A stretch of 56,972 nucleotides of DNA from Streptosporangiales bacterium (GCA_009379825.1 WHTA01000032.1:1-56972); one strand, 5' to 3'. Positions 35,253 through 44,079 are shown, numbered from the stretch's first letter. Translations and numbers: made by a program. Notes: a model not told the origin generated them from the sequence alone.

Positions 35253-36404
35253 GTGGAACGGCAGCGTGCCGCCACGATCCGCCGACTCGAGCGCGCCAGC
35301 GGTGAGCTCGCGACGAAGGCGGTCGGGCGAATGGAGCAACAGCTGCCCTGGTTTGCCGCCATGTCGGCCGAGGATCGCTCCTGGGTCGGGCTGGTCGCCC
35401 AGGCAGGTATCGCGTCGTTCACCGAGTGGCTGCGGCACCCGACCAGGCAGCCCAAGGTCTTCGGCGAGGTCTTCGGCACCGCGCCGCGGGAGCTGGCCAG
35501 GAAGGTGAGCCTGCAGCAGACCGTGGAGCTGGTACGAGCCACCCACGAGCTGGTCGAGTCGTACGTGGCAGAGCTCGCCGCCCCCGGCGACGAGTCCGGG
35601 CTGCGCGAGGCACTGCTCGTCTACTCCCGCGAGATCGCGTTCGCGTCCGCCCAGGTGTACGCGCAGGCGGCGGAGGCCCGCGGCGCCTGGGACGCCCGGC
35701 TCGAGGCCCTGGTGGTGGACGCCGTGCTGCGCGGCGAGGCGGACGAGTCGATCGCCTCGCGCGCGTCCGCGCTCGGCTGGCCGGCCCCGGATCGGATCGT
35801 CGTGGTCGTCGGCAGCCGGCCGGACACCGACCCGGAGACCGCGGTGAGCAACGTGCACCGGCGGGCCAGGCACGCCCACCTGGAGGTGCTCGCCGGGGTG
35901 CAGAGCGACCACCTGGCGATCCTGCTCGGCAGCGTCAGCGACCCGCTGGCGGTCGCCGCCGAGTTCGCGGACGAGTTCGGCAAGGGCCCGGTGGTGGTCG
36001 GCCCGGTCGTCGCCGACCTGCGGGCGGCGGTGCGGTCGGCGCAGGAGGCGTTCGCCGCCGAGCGTGCGGTCATCGCCTGGCCGGACGCGCCGCGGCTGAT
36101 CGCCTCCGCGGACGTGCTGCCGGAACGCGCGCTCGACGGGGACGCGGCGGCCCGCCAGCACCTGGTGCGGGAGGTGTACGAGCCGCTGACCGCGAACCCG
36201 GTGCTGCTCGAGACCGTCGGCGCGTACCTGGACCAGGGCCACTCGCTCGAGGCATGCGCCCGGACGCTGTACGTACACCCCAACACCGTCCGGTACCGGT
36301 TACGCCGGGTCACGGAGGTCACCGGGTACCCGCCGACCACGTCGCGCGGCGCCTTCACGCTCCGGCTCGCCCTCGCCTTCGGCCGGCTAGGCGACCCCGC
36401 GTAA
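35253..36404 (+). CDS. fasR: PucR-type regulator of fatty-acid synthesis (FasR/MabR-like)
   Basis: About 383 aa from GTG 35253; GTG 35193 is an alternative. The N-terminal part contains the conserved SWVGLVAQAGIASFTEWLRH. The C-terminus has the PucR helix-turn-helix (LEACARTLYVHPNTVRYRLR). It sits directly upstream of fabD, as SCO2386 (FasR, an activator of fabDHPF) does in Streptomyces and Rv2242 (MabR) in mycobacteria. It therefore probably controls the downstream operon in response to acyl intermediates. The symbol rests on position and domain, not on a test. Confidence 0.88.
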   Translation: MERQRAATIRRLERASGELATKAVGRMEQQLPWFAAMSAEDRSWVGLVAQAGIASFTEWLRHPTRQPKVFGEVFGTAPRELARKVSLQQTVELVRATHELVESYVAELAAPGDESGLREALLVYSREIAFASAQVYAQAAEARGAWDARLEALVVDAVLRGEADESIASRASALGWPAPDRIVVVVGSRPDTDPETAVSNVHRRARHAHLEVLAGVQSDHLAILLGSVSDPLAVAAEFADEFGKGPVVVGPVVADLRAAVRSAQEAFAAERAVIAWPDAPRLIASADVLPERALDGDAAARQHLVREVYEPLTANPVLLETVGAYLDQGHSLEACARTLYVHPNTVRYRLRRVTEVTGYPPTTSRGAFTLRLALAFGRLGDPA

Positions 36405-36435
36405 CACCTGCTCGCGCAATTCCTGGTCGCCGCCG

Positions 36436-36462
36436 TTGTAGGTCTCCTACAATTGTTTGACA
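36436..36462 (+). promoter_or_regulatory. Inverted repeat and -35 box upstream of fabD, candidate FasR operator
   Basis: TTGTAGG and CCTACAA are perfect arms around TCT (36436-36452). A consensus -35 TTGACA follows at 36457-36462, about 60 bp before the fabD ATG. An activator bound here would lie directly upstream of RNA polymerase. No matching -10 is obvious by eye. Confidence 0.6.
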
Positions 36463-36520
36463 TCCAACTTCGTACCGGACACCAGCCACAGCGGGGTGCC
36501 CGGGCCGGCAGGGTGGAGTA

Positions 36521-37702
36521 ATGCTCGTTCTCGTCGCGCCCGGCCAGGGCGCTCAGACCCCTGGCTTCCTCACCCCGTGGCTGGAGCTCCCCGGATTCCG
36601 GAACCGACTGCACTGGCTCGGCACCTGCGCCGGGCTCGACCTGGTGCGGTTCGGCACCGAGGCGGACGCGGACGAGATCCGCGACACGGCGGTCACCCAA
36701 CCGCTGCTGGTCGCGGCGAGCCTGGTCTCCGCGCTCGCGCTGTTCCCACACCCGGTGGACGCGTTCCGCAAGGTCGGCGCCGTCGCGGGGCACAGCGTCG
36801 GCGAGATCGCCGCGGCCGCCGGTGCCGGCGTCATCTCCGCGGAACAGGCGATGGTCTTCGTCCGGGAGCGCGGCGAGGCGATGGCCGCCGCCGCTGACCG
36901 CACCCCCACCGGCATGACGGCGGTGCTCGGCGGCGAGCAGGACGCCGTACTGGCCAAGCTGGAGGAGTACGGCCTCACCCCCGCGAACATCAACGGCGCC
37001 GGGCAGGTCGTCGCGGCCGGCGCGTTCCCCGACCTGGAGAAGCTGAAGGGCGACCCGCCGGAGGGCGCCAGGCTGCGCCCGCTGCAGGTGGCCGGCGCCT
37101 TCCACACCTCGTACATGGGCAGCGCCGTGGACGGGCTTCGCGCGTACGCGTCCGCCATGACCACCAGGGACCCGCGGACGAGGGTGCTGTCCAACTACGA
37201 CGGCAGCGTCGTACACAGCGGCACGGAGGTGCTGGACCGGGTGGTGGAGCAGGTCGCGGCGCCGGTGCGCTGGGACCAGGTGATGGGCACGATGAGCGAC
37301 CTCGGGGTCACCGCGGTCATCGAGATGCCGCCCGCCGGCACTCTCACCGGGCTGATCAAGCGCGCGCTGCCTGGCGTGGAGACGCTGGCGCTGAAGACCC
37401 CCGACGGCCTGCCGAGGGCCAAGCAGCTCGTCGAGGAACACGGTGAGCCGAGCCCGCTGGAGAACCAGCCGACCTGGCGGCTCGTGGTCGCGCCCGCCGC
37501 CGGCACGTTCCGCCGCGGCGACGCAGAACCCGGCAGCACCGTACCGACAGGCGGCGAGATCGGCAGCCTCGTCGCCCGCCGCAACGAGCAACCGATCACC
37601 GCACGACACGGCGGCACGGTGGTGGAGTGGCTCGTGGAGGACGGCGACCCCGTCTCGCCCGGCCAGCCCCTCGTCCGTCTGCACCCGGAGGTGTCCTCGT
37701 GA
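36521..37702 (+). CDS. fabD: Malonyl-CoA:ACP transacylase with C-terminal biotinyl/lipoyl-like domain
   Basis: 393 aa. Residues 1-305 are a FabD transacylase with Ser92 (GHSVGE) and His195 (GAFHTS), and GQGAQ at the N-terminus. It moves malonate from CoA to ACP. Residues about 318-390 form an extra barrel-sandwich domain (WRLVVAPAAGTFRR, then GGTVVEWLVEDGDPVSPGQP), like biotin carboxyl carrier protein. The Lys of the AMKM biotinylation motif aligns with Arg354, so it is probably not modified. Most FabD proteins end near residue 310. The stop overlaps the fabH GTG by 4 bp. It opens the fabD-fabH-acpP-fabF-accD operon. Confidence 0.93.
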   Translation: MLVLVAPGQGAQTPGFLTPWLELPGFRNRLHWLGTCAGLDLVRFGTEADADEIRDTAVTQPLLVAASLVSALALFPHPVDAFRKVGAVAGHSVGEIAAAAGAGVISAEQAMVFVRERGEAMAAAADRTPTGMTAVLGGEQDAVLAKLEEYGLTPANINGAGQVVAAGAFPDLEKLKGDPPEGARLRPLQVAGAFHTSYMGSAVDGLRAYASAMTTRDPRTRVLSNYDGSVVHSGTEVLDRVVEQVAAPVRWDQVMGTMSDLGVTAVIEMPPAGTLTGLIKRALPGVETLALKTPDGLPRAKQLVEEHGEPSPLENQPTWRLVVAPAAGTFRRGDAEPGSTVPTGGEIGSLVARRNEQPITARHGGTVVEWLVEDGDPVSPGQPLVRLHPEVSS

Positions 37703-38700
37703 AGGTCGCACCCGCCGTTCCCGGCGCCCGCATGCTCTCTCTCGGTACCTACCGCCCGAGCCGCGTCGTCACCAACGACGAGGTGGCGCCGCAGATCGAC
37801 TCGAGCGACGAGTGGATCCGCAGCCACACCGGCATCATCACCCGCAGGTGGGCGGACACCGAGACGGTCGCCGACATGGCCACCGCCGCCGGCGAGAAGG
37901 CGCTGGCGAACGCCGGCGTCGACCCCGCGGACATCGACCTGGTGATCGTGGCGAACTGCACGCACCACATGCAGACGCCGGCCGCGAGCAGCGAGGTGGA
38001 GGACCGGCTCGGCCTGACCAAGGCCGGCGCCATGGACCTCAACGCCGCCTGTGCCGGGTTCGCGTACGCGCTCGCCACCGCGAACGACATGGTGCGCGCA
38101 GGTACGGCGCGGTACGTCCTCACCATCGGCTCTGAACGGTTCAGGGAGATCATCGACCCGTACGACCGCACCATGGCCATGCTGTGGGGCGACGGCGCCG
38201 GGGCCGTGGTGGTCGGCCCGTCCGACGAGCCGGGCATCGGTCCTGTGGCGTGGGGCAGCGACGGCGCCCGCATCGAGACGGTGCAGCAGGAGCCCAACTA
38301 CATCGAGGTGTTCCAAGCCGCCCAGGAGGGCAAGGCGCTGCCGCCGACGGCGCTGCGGATGCAGGGTCCGAAGGTCTTCCGCTGGGCCAGCTACGAGATG
38401 GTGCCGGTCGCCAAGAAGGCGCTCGAGCGCGCCGGTGTGCAGCCGGAGGAGCTGTCCGCGTTCATCCCGCACCAGGCGAACACGAGGATCATCGACGTGC
38501 TCGCCCGCGGCCTGAAGCTGCCGGACTCGGTCGTGGTCGCCAAGGACATCGAGGGGCAGGGCAACACGTCGTCGGCGTCGATCCCGCTCGCGATGGGCGC
38601 GCTGCTGGAACGCGGTGAAGTGAGCAGCGGCGGCCTGGCGTTGTTCGTGGGCTTCGGCGCGGGTCTCACCTACGCTGCCCAGGTGGCGATGATCCCCTGA
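37699..38700 (+). CDS. fabH: Beta-ketoacyl-ACP synthase III
   Basis: 333 aa. It starts fatty-acid chains by condensing an acyl-CoA (often branched in actinomycetes) with malonyl-ACP. The triad is Cys118 (NAACAGFA), His258 (PHQANTR) and Asn289 (GQGNTS). The GTG start at 37699 overlaps the fabD stop, so the two are translationally coupled. Confidence 0.96.
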   Translation: MKVAPAVPGARMLSLGTYRPSRVVTNDEVAPQIDSSDEWIRSHTGIITRRWADTETVADMATAAGEKALANAGVDPADIDLVIVANCTHHMQTPAASSEVEDRLGLTKAGAMDLNAACAGFAYALATANDMVRAGTARYVLTIGSERFREIIDPYDRTMAMLWGDGAGAVVVGPSDEPGIGPVAWGSDGARIETVQQEPNYIEVFQAAQEGKALPPTALRMQGPKVFRWASYEMVPVAKKALERAGVQPEELSAFIPHQANTRIIDVLARGLKLPDSVVVAKDIEGQGNTSSASIPLAMGALLERGEVSSGGLALFVGFGAGLTYAAQVAMIP

Positions 38701-38774
38701 CGTCGACCACGGGACAACAGAAGTACGCCCGCGTCCGCGGGTGCGCAACCAACCACGAGAAGGAGCACAGCCAG

Positions 38775-39020
38775 ATGGCAGCAAGCGAGCAGGAGATCCT
38801 CAACGGCCTGGCGGACATCGTCAACGAGATCGCCGGCGTGCCGACCGAGGACGTCCAGCTGGACAAGAGCTTCACCGACGACCTGGAGGTCGACTCCCTG
38901 GCCATGGTGGAGGTCGTCGTCGCCGCCGAGGAGAAGTTCGACGTAAAGATCCCCGACGACGACGTGAAGAACCTCAGCACGGTCGGCGACGCCGTCAACT
39001 ACATCAAGCAAGCCAGCTGA
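38775..39020 (+). CDS. acpP: Acyl carrier protein
   Basis: 81 aa, acidic, helical. Ser41 in the motif EVDSLAMVE is the 4'-phosphopantetheine attachment site. It carries the growing acyl chain between FabD, FabH and FabF. GAGAAGGAG lies upstream of the ATG. Length and place fit the housekeeping fatty-acid ACP rather than a polyketide one. Confidence 0.96.
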   Translation: MAASEQEILNGLADIVNEIAGVPTEDVQLDKSFTDDLEVDSLAMVEVVVAAEEKFDVKIPDDDVKNLSTVGDAVNYIKQAS

Positions 39021-39068
39021 CGGTGCGGCGAGCCGGTTCGAACAGCGACGAGGAGGGAGTAGCAGCAG

Positions 39069-40310
39069 ATGGGCGCTGACCGACGTGTAGTGGTCACCGG
39101 GCTTGGCGCGTTCTCTCCCCTGGGCGCCGACGCCGGCAGCACGTGGACGGAGATGCTGGCAGGTACCTCGGGGGTCGTCGCGTTGACCGACGAGCTCTTC
39201 GCCGACCTGCCGGCACGCATTGCCGGCCGGGCGGCGGTGGAACCCACCGACGTGCTCGACCGGGTCGAGGCCCGCAAGCTGGACCGGTCCGGGCAGATGG
39301 CGATGATCGTCGCCCGGGAGGCGTGGCAGTCGGCCGGCGACCCGCAGACGCCGCCGGAACGCCGCGGCGTGGTGATGGCGACCGGCATCGGTGGTCTCAC
39401 CACGTTGCTGGCGCAGTACGACAACCTGAAGGAGAAGGGGCCGCGGCGGGTCAGCCCGCTGACCGTCCCGATGCTGATGCCGAACGGGCCTGCGGGTGCC
39501 GTCGGTATCGATCTCGGCGCGCAGGCCGGCGTGCACGTGCCGGTGAGCGCGTGCGCGTCCGGCGCGGAGGCCGTGGCGAACGGGTACCAGATGATCGTGG
39601 ACAACCGTGCCGACGTCGTCATCGCCGGCGGCACGGAGGCGGTCATCCACCCGCTCCCGCTTGCGGCGTTCGCGAACATGATGGCGCTCTCCAAGCGCAA
39701 CGACGAGCCGCAGCGGGCCTCCCGCCCGTTCGACAAGGGCAGGGACGGGTTCGTCATGGGCGAGGGCGCCGCCGCGCTCGCGCTCGAGTCGCTGGAGTCG
39801 GCGCAGGCGCGGGGTGCCACCATCTACGCCGAGGTGCTCGGCTACGGGCTGAGCAACGACGCGCACCACATCGCCCAGCCGGAGCCGGAGGGCAACGGCA
39901 TCAGGCGCGCGATCAAGGCCGTGCTCGCCAACACCGGCGTCGAGCCGGCGTCGGTGGCGCTCATCAACGCGCACGCGACGTCCACACCGCTCGGTGACGT
40001 CGCAGAGGCGACCGCCATCCGGGCGATGCTCGGCAACGAGGCCGCAGACAACCTGGTCATCACCGCACCCAAGTCGCTGCACGGGCACCTGCTCGGCGCG
40101 GCCGGCGCCATCGAGTCGCTCGCGACCGTGCTGGCGCTGCACCACCGGGTGGTGCCACCGACCATCAACGTGGACGACCTCGACGACGAGATGTCGCTGG
40201 ACATCGCCACCGAGAAGCGCACACTGCCCGACGGGCGGCTGGTGGCGTTCAACAACGCGTTCGGATTCGGCGGCGCGAACGCGATCGTCGCGTTCGCCAC
40301 GCACAACTGA
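39069..40310 (+). CDS. fabF: Beta-ketoacyl-ACP synthase II
   Basis: 413 aa. It elongates acyl-ACP with malonyl-ACP. The triad is Cys162 (SACASGAEA), His302 (NAHATSTPLGD) and His338 (KSLHGHLLGA). GAGGAGGGAG precedes the ATG. There is only one KAS gene here; mycobacteria carry kasA and kasB in this place. Confidence 0.95.
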   Translation: MGADRRVVVTGLGAFSPLGADAGSTWTEMLAGTSGVVALTDELFADLPARIAGRAAVEPTDVLDRVEARKLDRSGQMAMIVAREAWQSAGDPQTPPERRGVVMATGIGGLTTLLAQYDNLKEKGPRRVSPLTVPMLMPNGPAGAVGIDLGAQAGVHVPVSACASGAEAVANGYQMIVDNRADVVIAGGTEAVIHPLPLAAFANMMALSKRNDEPQRASRPFDKGRDGFVMGEGAAALALESLESAQARGATIYAEVLGYGLSNDAHHIAQPEPEGNGIRRAIKAVLANTGVEPASVALINAHATSTPLGDVAEATAIRAMLGNEAADNLVITAPKSLHGHLLGAAGAIESLATVLALHHRVVPPTINVDDLDDEMSLDIATEKRTLPDGRLVAFNNAFGFGGANAIVAFATHN

Positions 40311-40379
40311 CAGCCGCTGCGCCGCACACCCACGGCGCACGGCACCCCAACGAAGCCTGCACACTCTGGAGGTCGTTTC

Positions 40380-41786
40380 GTGACGGTCACCGCCAACTCC
40401 ACCTCGGCGACCGAAGTCGACGTGCGCGAACCGCGCGTCCGCCTCGCCCGCCTCTTCGACGCCGACACGTTGGCGCTGATCAGTGCGGAAGACGACAGCG
40501 GCTTCCTCGTGGGCCGCGGCATGATCGACGGCGCACCCGCCATCGCGTTCGCCAGCGACGCCAGGGTGCAGGGCGGCGCGATGGGTATCGACGGCTGCAC
40601 CCGCGTCGTGCAGGCCTACCAGACGGCCGTCGCCGAAGGCGTGCCGATCATCGGCCTGTGGCACTGCGGCGGCGCGCGGCTGCGCGACGGCGTGGAGAGC
40701 CTGGACGCGGTCGGCCGGGTGTTCCACGCCATGACGCTCGCGTCCGGCAAGGTGCCGCAGATCTCCGTGGTGCTCGGCCCGGCCGCCGGGGGCGCCGCGT
40801 ACGGTCCCGCGCTCACCGACTTCGTGGTGCTCAGCGGCAGCAGCGGCCGGCTGTTCGTCACCGGCCCCGACGTGGTGCGCAGCGTCACCGGCGAGGACGT
40901 GGACATGCTGCGGCTGGGGGGACCCGAGCCGCACGGCAGGCGCAGCGGTGTGGTGCACGTGGTCAGCGAGGACGACGACGACGCGTTCGCCAAGGCACGA
41001 CAGCTCGCGGCGCTGCTCGGCGCACAGGGCCAGATGGGCGAGGTCGAGGCCCGCGACTTCGGCGTGTTGCTGCCAGACAACCCCAAACGTGCCTACGACG
41101 TACACCCGCTCATCGACGCCATCCTGGACGAGCCGGGGCTCGAGCTGCACCCCCGCTGGGCGCCGAACGTGGTCACCACTCTCGGCCGGTTCGGCGGCCG
41201 CACCGTCGGTGTCGTCGCGAACAACCCCATGCGGCTCGGCGGCTGTCTGGACGCGGCCAGCGCAGAGAAGGCGGCGCGCTTCGTCCGTACCTGTGACGCG
41301 TTCGGCGTGCCGCTGGTGGTGCTCGTAGACGTCCCTGGCTACCTGCCCGGCGTCGGACAGGAGTGGGACGGCATCGTCCGCCGCGGCGCGAAGCTGCTGC
41401 ACGCGTTCTCCGAGTGCACCGTGCCGCGGGTGACGCTCGTGACGCGGAAGGCGATCGGCGGCGCGTACATCGCCATGAACTCCCGCGCGCTCGGCGCGAC
41501 GAAGGTGTTCGCCTGGCCGCAGGCCGAGGTGGCGGTGATGGGTGCCGTCGCCGCGATCCGGGTGCTGCACAGGAGGCGGCTGGCCGAGGTACCGGAAGAC
41601 CAGCTGACGCAGGTGGAGCAGGAGCTGGCCGACGAGCACGAGCGGATCAGCGGCGGTATCGCCCGGGCCAAGGACATCGGCGTCGTCGACGAGATCATCG
41701 AGCCCGCGGACACCCGGACGGCCATCGCCGGCGCGATCGCCACCGCCCCGGACGGCACGAGCACGCACGGCAACATCCCGCTGTGA
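40380..41786 (+). CDS. accD: Acyl-CoA carboxylase carboxyltransferase (beta) subunit, AccD6-like
   Basis: 468 aa from GTG 40380, with GGAGG just upstream. It has the two crotonase-like halves of acyl-CoA carboxyltransferases: GGARLRDGVESL and LGPAAGGAAYGPALTDF in the first, VDVPGYLPGVGQEWDGI and AIGGAYIAMNSRALGA in the second. It makes malonyl-CoA from acetyl-CoA and carboxybiotin. The biotin-carrying alpha subunit (AccA) is not in the window. Its place at the end of the fab operon matches accD6 of mycobacteria. Confidence 0.93.
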   Translation: MTVTANSTSATEVDVREPRVRLARLFDADTLALISAEDDSGFLVGRGMIDGAPAIAFASDARVQGGAMGIDGCTRVVQAYQTAVAEGVPIIGLWHCGGARLRDGVESLDAVGRVFHAMTLASGKVPQISVVLGPAAGGAAYGPALTDFVVLSGSSGRLFVTGPDVVRSVTGEDVDMLRLGGPEPHGRRSGVVHVVSEDDDDAFAKARQLAALLGAQGQMGEVEARDFGVLLPDNPKRAYDVHPLIDAILDEPGLELHPRWAPNVVTTLGRFGGRTVGVVANNPMRLGGCLDAASAEKAARFVRTCDAFGVPLVVLVDVPGYLPGVGQEWDGIVRRGAKLLHAFSECTVPRVTLVTRKAIGGAYIAMNSRALGATKVFAWPQAEVAVMGAVAAIRVLHRRRLAEVPEDQLTQVEQELADEHERISGGIARAKDIGVVDEIIEPADTRTAIAGAIATAPDGTSTHGNIPL

Positions 41787-41792
41787 CCGCCG

Positions 41793-41820
41793 GCTCGGCT
41801 GGGTGCGCCGATCGCCGAGC
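41793..41820. terminator. Hairpin after accD
   Basis: GCTCGGC and GCCGAGC are perfect arms around a 14-nt loop starting 7 bases past the stop. It would end the fatty-acid operon. The remaining gap to 41960 holds -10-like TAGGCT and TAGGTT boxes near 41924-41938, which probably serve the LCP gene. Confidence 0.6.
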
Positions 41821-41960
41821 ATGTACCGGTATACGGCGAATTTTGCTGTAGTCACGCGCTGACAATGCGCAGTGCTCGACGGCGTGCTTCGCTGACCACC
41901 GCAGTCGACCCTCGAGCGTCCATAGGCTGGTAGGTTAAACCGCCGATCCGGGGGCGACGC

Positions 41961-43022
41961 ATGCCGAAAAGCACCGAACGAGCGCCCGTGCCCAGCAGGG
42001 CACGCCGACGCACCAAGCGACTCCTGGTCGCGCTGGGCGTGGTGCTGCTCCTGGTCTCCGCCGCCGCGACCGGCTACGGCTACACCATGCACCGCTACGA
42101 CCAGAACGTCGCGCGCGAGAAGGGCGTCATCGACGAGAACCGCAAGGACCGGCCGAACAAGGCGCTCGACGTAGAGGCGCAGAACTGGCTGGTCGTCGGT
42201 TCCGACACCAGGGCGAAGGACGGCACCTCGGGCGAGGACGCGAAAGGGCCGTTGTGGCAGCGGGGCGCGCAGCGCACCGACACCATGATGATCGTGCACC
42301 TCGCCGAGGACAACGAGCAGATCTCCGTCACGTCGCTGCCACGCGACACCTGGGTGGACATCCCCGGCCACGGCAAGGGCAGGCTCAACGCGGCGTTCTC
42401 GTACGGCGGGCCGCGGCTGCTCGTCCGTACCGTGGAACAGCTCACCAGCGTCCCGATCGACCATTACGCCGCCATCGACTTCGCCGGCTTCAAGACGATG
42501 ACCAACGCCGTCGGTGGCGTCGACGTCACCGTGCCCCGTACGGTCACCGACTGCTCGAACGGCACCGTGTGGCGCAAGGGCAAGCACCACCTGAACGGCC
42601 GGCGGGCACTGCTGTACGTACGGCAGCGCTGCGGCCTGCCGAACGGTGACCTGGACCGGATCCGTAGGCAGCAGGCCTTCCTGCTGGCGCTGCTCGACCG
42701 GGCGCGCAGCAAGGACGTACTCGCCAGCCCCCGCCGCCTCGACCAGCTCCTCGACGCGACGAGCAAGTCGATCACCGTCGACGACTCGGTCAGCGGCGGG
42801 ATGCTGCGCTCCTTGGCCTTCCACTACCGGAACACCCGCCAGGACGACCTCACGTTCCTCACCCTGCCGATCAGGGGCGGCGGCATGGTCGCCGGCCAAG
42901 CGGTGCTCTTCATGGACGACGCGAAGGCCGCGAAGCTCTTCAAGGCATTGCGCAACGACACCGTCGACGAGTACGCAGAAGACGAAGGCGGCGAAGGCAA
43001 CAACCTCAAGCCACCCGCCTAG
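41961..43022 (+). CDS. LytR-CpsA-Psr (LCP) family cell-wall glycopolymer ligase
   Basis: 353 aa. A basic N-tail (RARRRTKR) and one membrane helix (LLVALGVVLLLVSAAATGYG) anchor the protein, with the LCP domain outside. LCP motifs are NWLVVGSDTR, QRTDTMMIVHL, SVTSLPRDTWVDIPG and LDRIRRQQAFL, including the acidic and arginine residues that bind polyprenyl pyrophosphate. It attaches teichoic-acid-like or arabinogalactan-type polymers to peptidoglycan. A single gene with its own probable promoter. Confidence 0.92.
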   Translation: MPKSTERAPVPSRARRRTKRLLVALGVVLLLVSAAATGYGYTMHRYDQNVAREKGVIDENRKDRPNKALDVEAQNWLVVGSDTRAKDGTSGEDAKGPLWQRGAQRTDTMMIVHLAEDNEQISVTSLPRDTWVDIPGHGKGRLNAAFSYGGPRLLVRTVEQLTSVPIDHYAAIDFAGFKTMTNAVGGVDVTVPRTVTDCSNGTVWRKGKHHLNGRRALLYVRQRCGLPNGDLDRIRRQQAFLLALLDRARSKDVLASPRRLDQLLDATSKSITVDDSVSGGMLRSLAFHYRNTRQDDLTFLTLPIRGGGMVAGQAVLFMDDAKAAKLFKALRNDTVDEYAEDEGGEGNNLKPPA

Positions 43023-43389
43023 CGCCGTAGCCGAGAGCCGTCGCGGTGTGACGGCAACCGGCGAGGTGTCGCAGCTGACCGCGCGCCAGTAGCTCCCGGG
43101 CGGCGTGCAGGCACGCGCCGTGCGGGGACAGGGGCGGCCGCTCGCGGCCTGCGGAGCGCGACACTGGCCGCGTAGAGGCGGCCAGGACGACCGTGAGCCG
43201 CCCGCACATGGGGGTAGTCAGCAACAGCCGGTGAGTTCGGTGGAGCGCCGCAGTGCCGCCCGCAGAGGGCCCGTAGTCGACCGCGCGCCGTTCGCAGCCC
43301 AGCTAGCGCTGTAGTCAGCGGCGACCATTCGCAACTGCGCCGCAAGGCGGTGCCGCCCGCAGAGGCCTGTAGTCAGCGACGGCTGCGGG
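43023..43389. repeat. Gene-free gap with imperfect direct repeats
   Basis: The segment GTGCCGCCCGCAGAGG followed by CC and GTAGTC occurs at about 43252-43280 and again at about 43350-43376. Shorter TGTAGTCAGCG copies occur at about 43311 and 43369, with GGTAGTCAGC at about 43204. No frame here has a ribosome binding site or recognisable protein, so I call it non-coding repeat DNA. Confidence 0.5.
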
Positions 43390-43884
43390 TTACATGGCGG
43401 CGTGCAGCCAGCGCACGGGGGCGCCGTCGCCGGCGAAGCGGAAGGGCTCCAGCTCGTCGTCCCAGGGGCTGCCTAGCAGGCGGTCTACCTCGTGGCGCAG
43501 CGTGCTCTGGCCGTCCTGGGTGGCGACCACTGCCGCGCGGAGCCGGTGCTCGGAGACCAGGATGTCGCCCTCGACGCCGGTGACGCCGGCGAACATGCCA
43601 AGCGCAGGCGTCCACATGAACCGGGAGCCGTCGCAGTCCTCGCTGGGGTCCTCGGTCACCTCGTAGCGCACCCGGTCCCAGCCGCGCATCGCCGAGGCGA
43701 TCAGCGCTGCCGTGCCTGGCCGCCCCTGCCAGCACACCTCGGCACGCATGGTGCCAGGAGACGCCGATTGCGGGGCCCATTCGAGGGAAACGCGTACGCC
43801 AAGGACGCCCGACGCGGCCCACTCCACATGTGGGCACATCGCGGGCGGCGCAGAGTGGACGTACAAGACGCCGCGTGCCGTCAC
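43390..43884 (-). CDS. DUF3145 family protein
   Basis: 164 aa from GTG 43884, which follows GGAGG by about 5 nt and gives the family length. Conserved stretches are TARGVLYVHSAPPAMCPHVE, VLGVRVSLEWAPQ, EVTEDPSEDCDGSRFMWTP and LLGSPWDDELEPFRFAG. The family is actinobacterial and typically linked to the fatty-acid locus, as here. The function is unknown. Confidence 0.88.
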   Translation of the reverse strand: MTARGVLYVHSAPPAMCPHVEWAASGVLGVRVSLEWAPQSASPGTMRAEVCWQGRPGTAALIASAMRGWDRVRYEVTEDPSEDCDGSRFMWTPALGMFAGVTGVEGDILVSEHRLRAAVVATQDGQSTLRHEVDRLLGSPWDDELEPFRFAGDGAPVRWLHAAM

Positions 43885-43991
43885 AGTTGCCTCCTTCTCC
43901 CGGCGTGGAACGCCTTCCCCAGCGGCCCTGCCAGCAGATTCGACAACTGCGCGACTCCTATTGTGCCCCAGGTGCCCCACCTGCACCAAAC

Positions 43992-44017
43992 GACACCGCG
44001 TACGCGCACGCGGTGTC
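43992..44017. terminator. Perfect 10-bp hairpin downstream of the SDR gene
   Basis: GACACCGCGT and ACGCGGTGTC pair around ACGCGC, 63 bp past the SDR stop on the minus strand and followed by a GTTTGG stretch. It separates the SDR gene from DUF3145. Confidence 0.65.
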
Positions 44018-44079
44018 TCCCCCAACTCACGCAAGCCAATCTGGCACGACCGAGCGCTCCACGCGCCGCGACACGCCGG

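Noticed and set aside
37472-37699. C-terminal domain of FabD as an active biotin carrier
   Set aside because: The AMKM-type lysine is missing; the aligned residue is Arg, so carboxyl carrying is not supported.
38670-42899. 1409-codon open frame on the minus strand across the fatty-acid operon
   Set aside because: It is antisense to acpP, fabF, accD and the LCP gene, with the His/Arg/Val-rich composition of GC-rich shadow frames and no domain.
43023-43389. Small frames in the repeat gap after the LCP gene
   Set aside because: No ribosome binding site, no conserved motif, and frames are broken by the repeats themselves.
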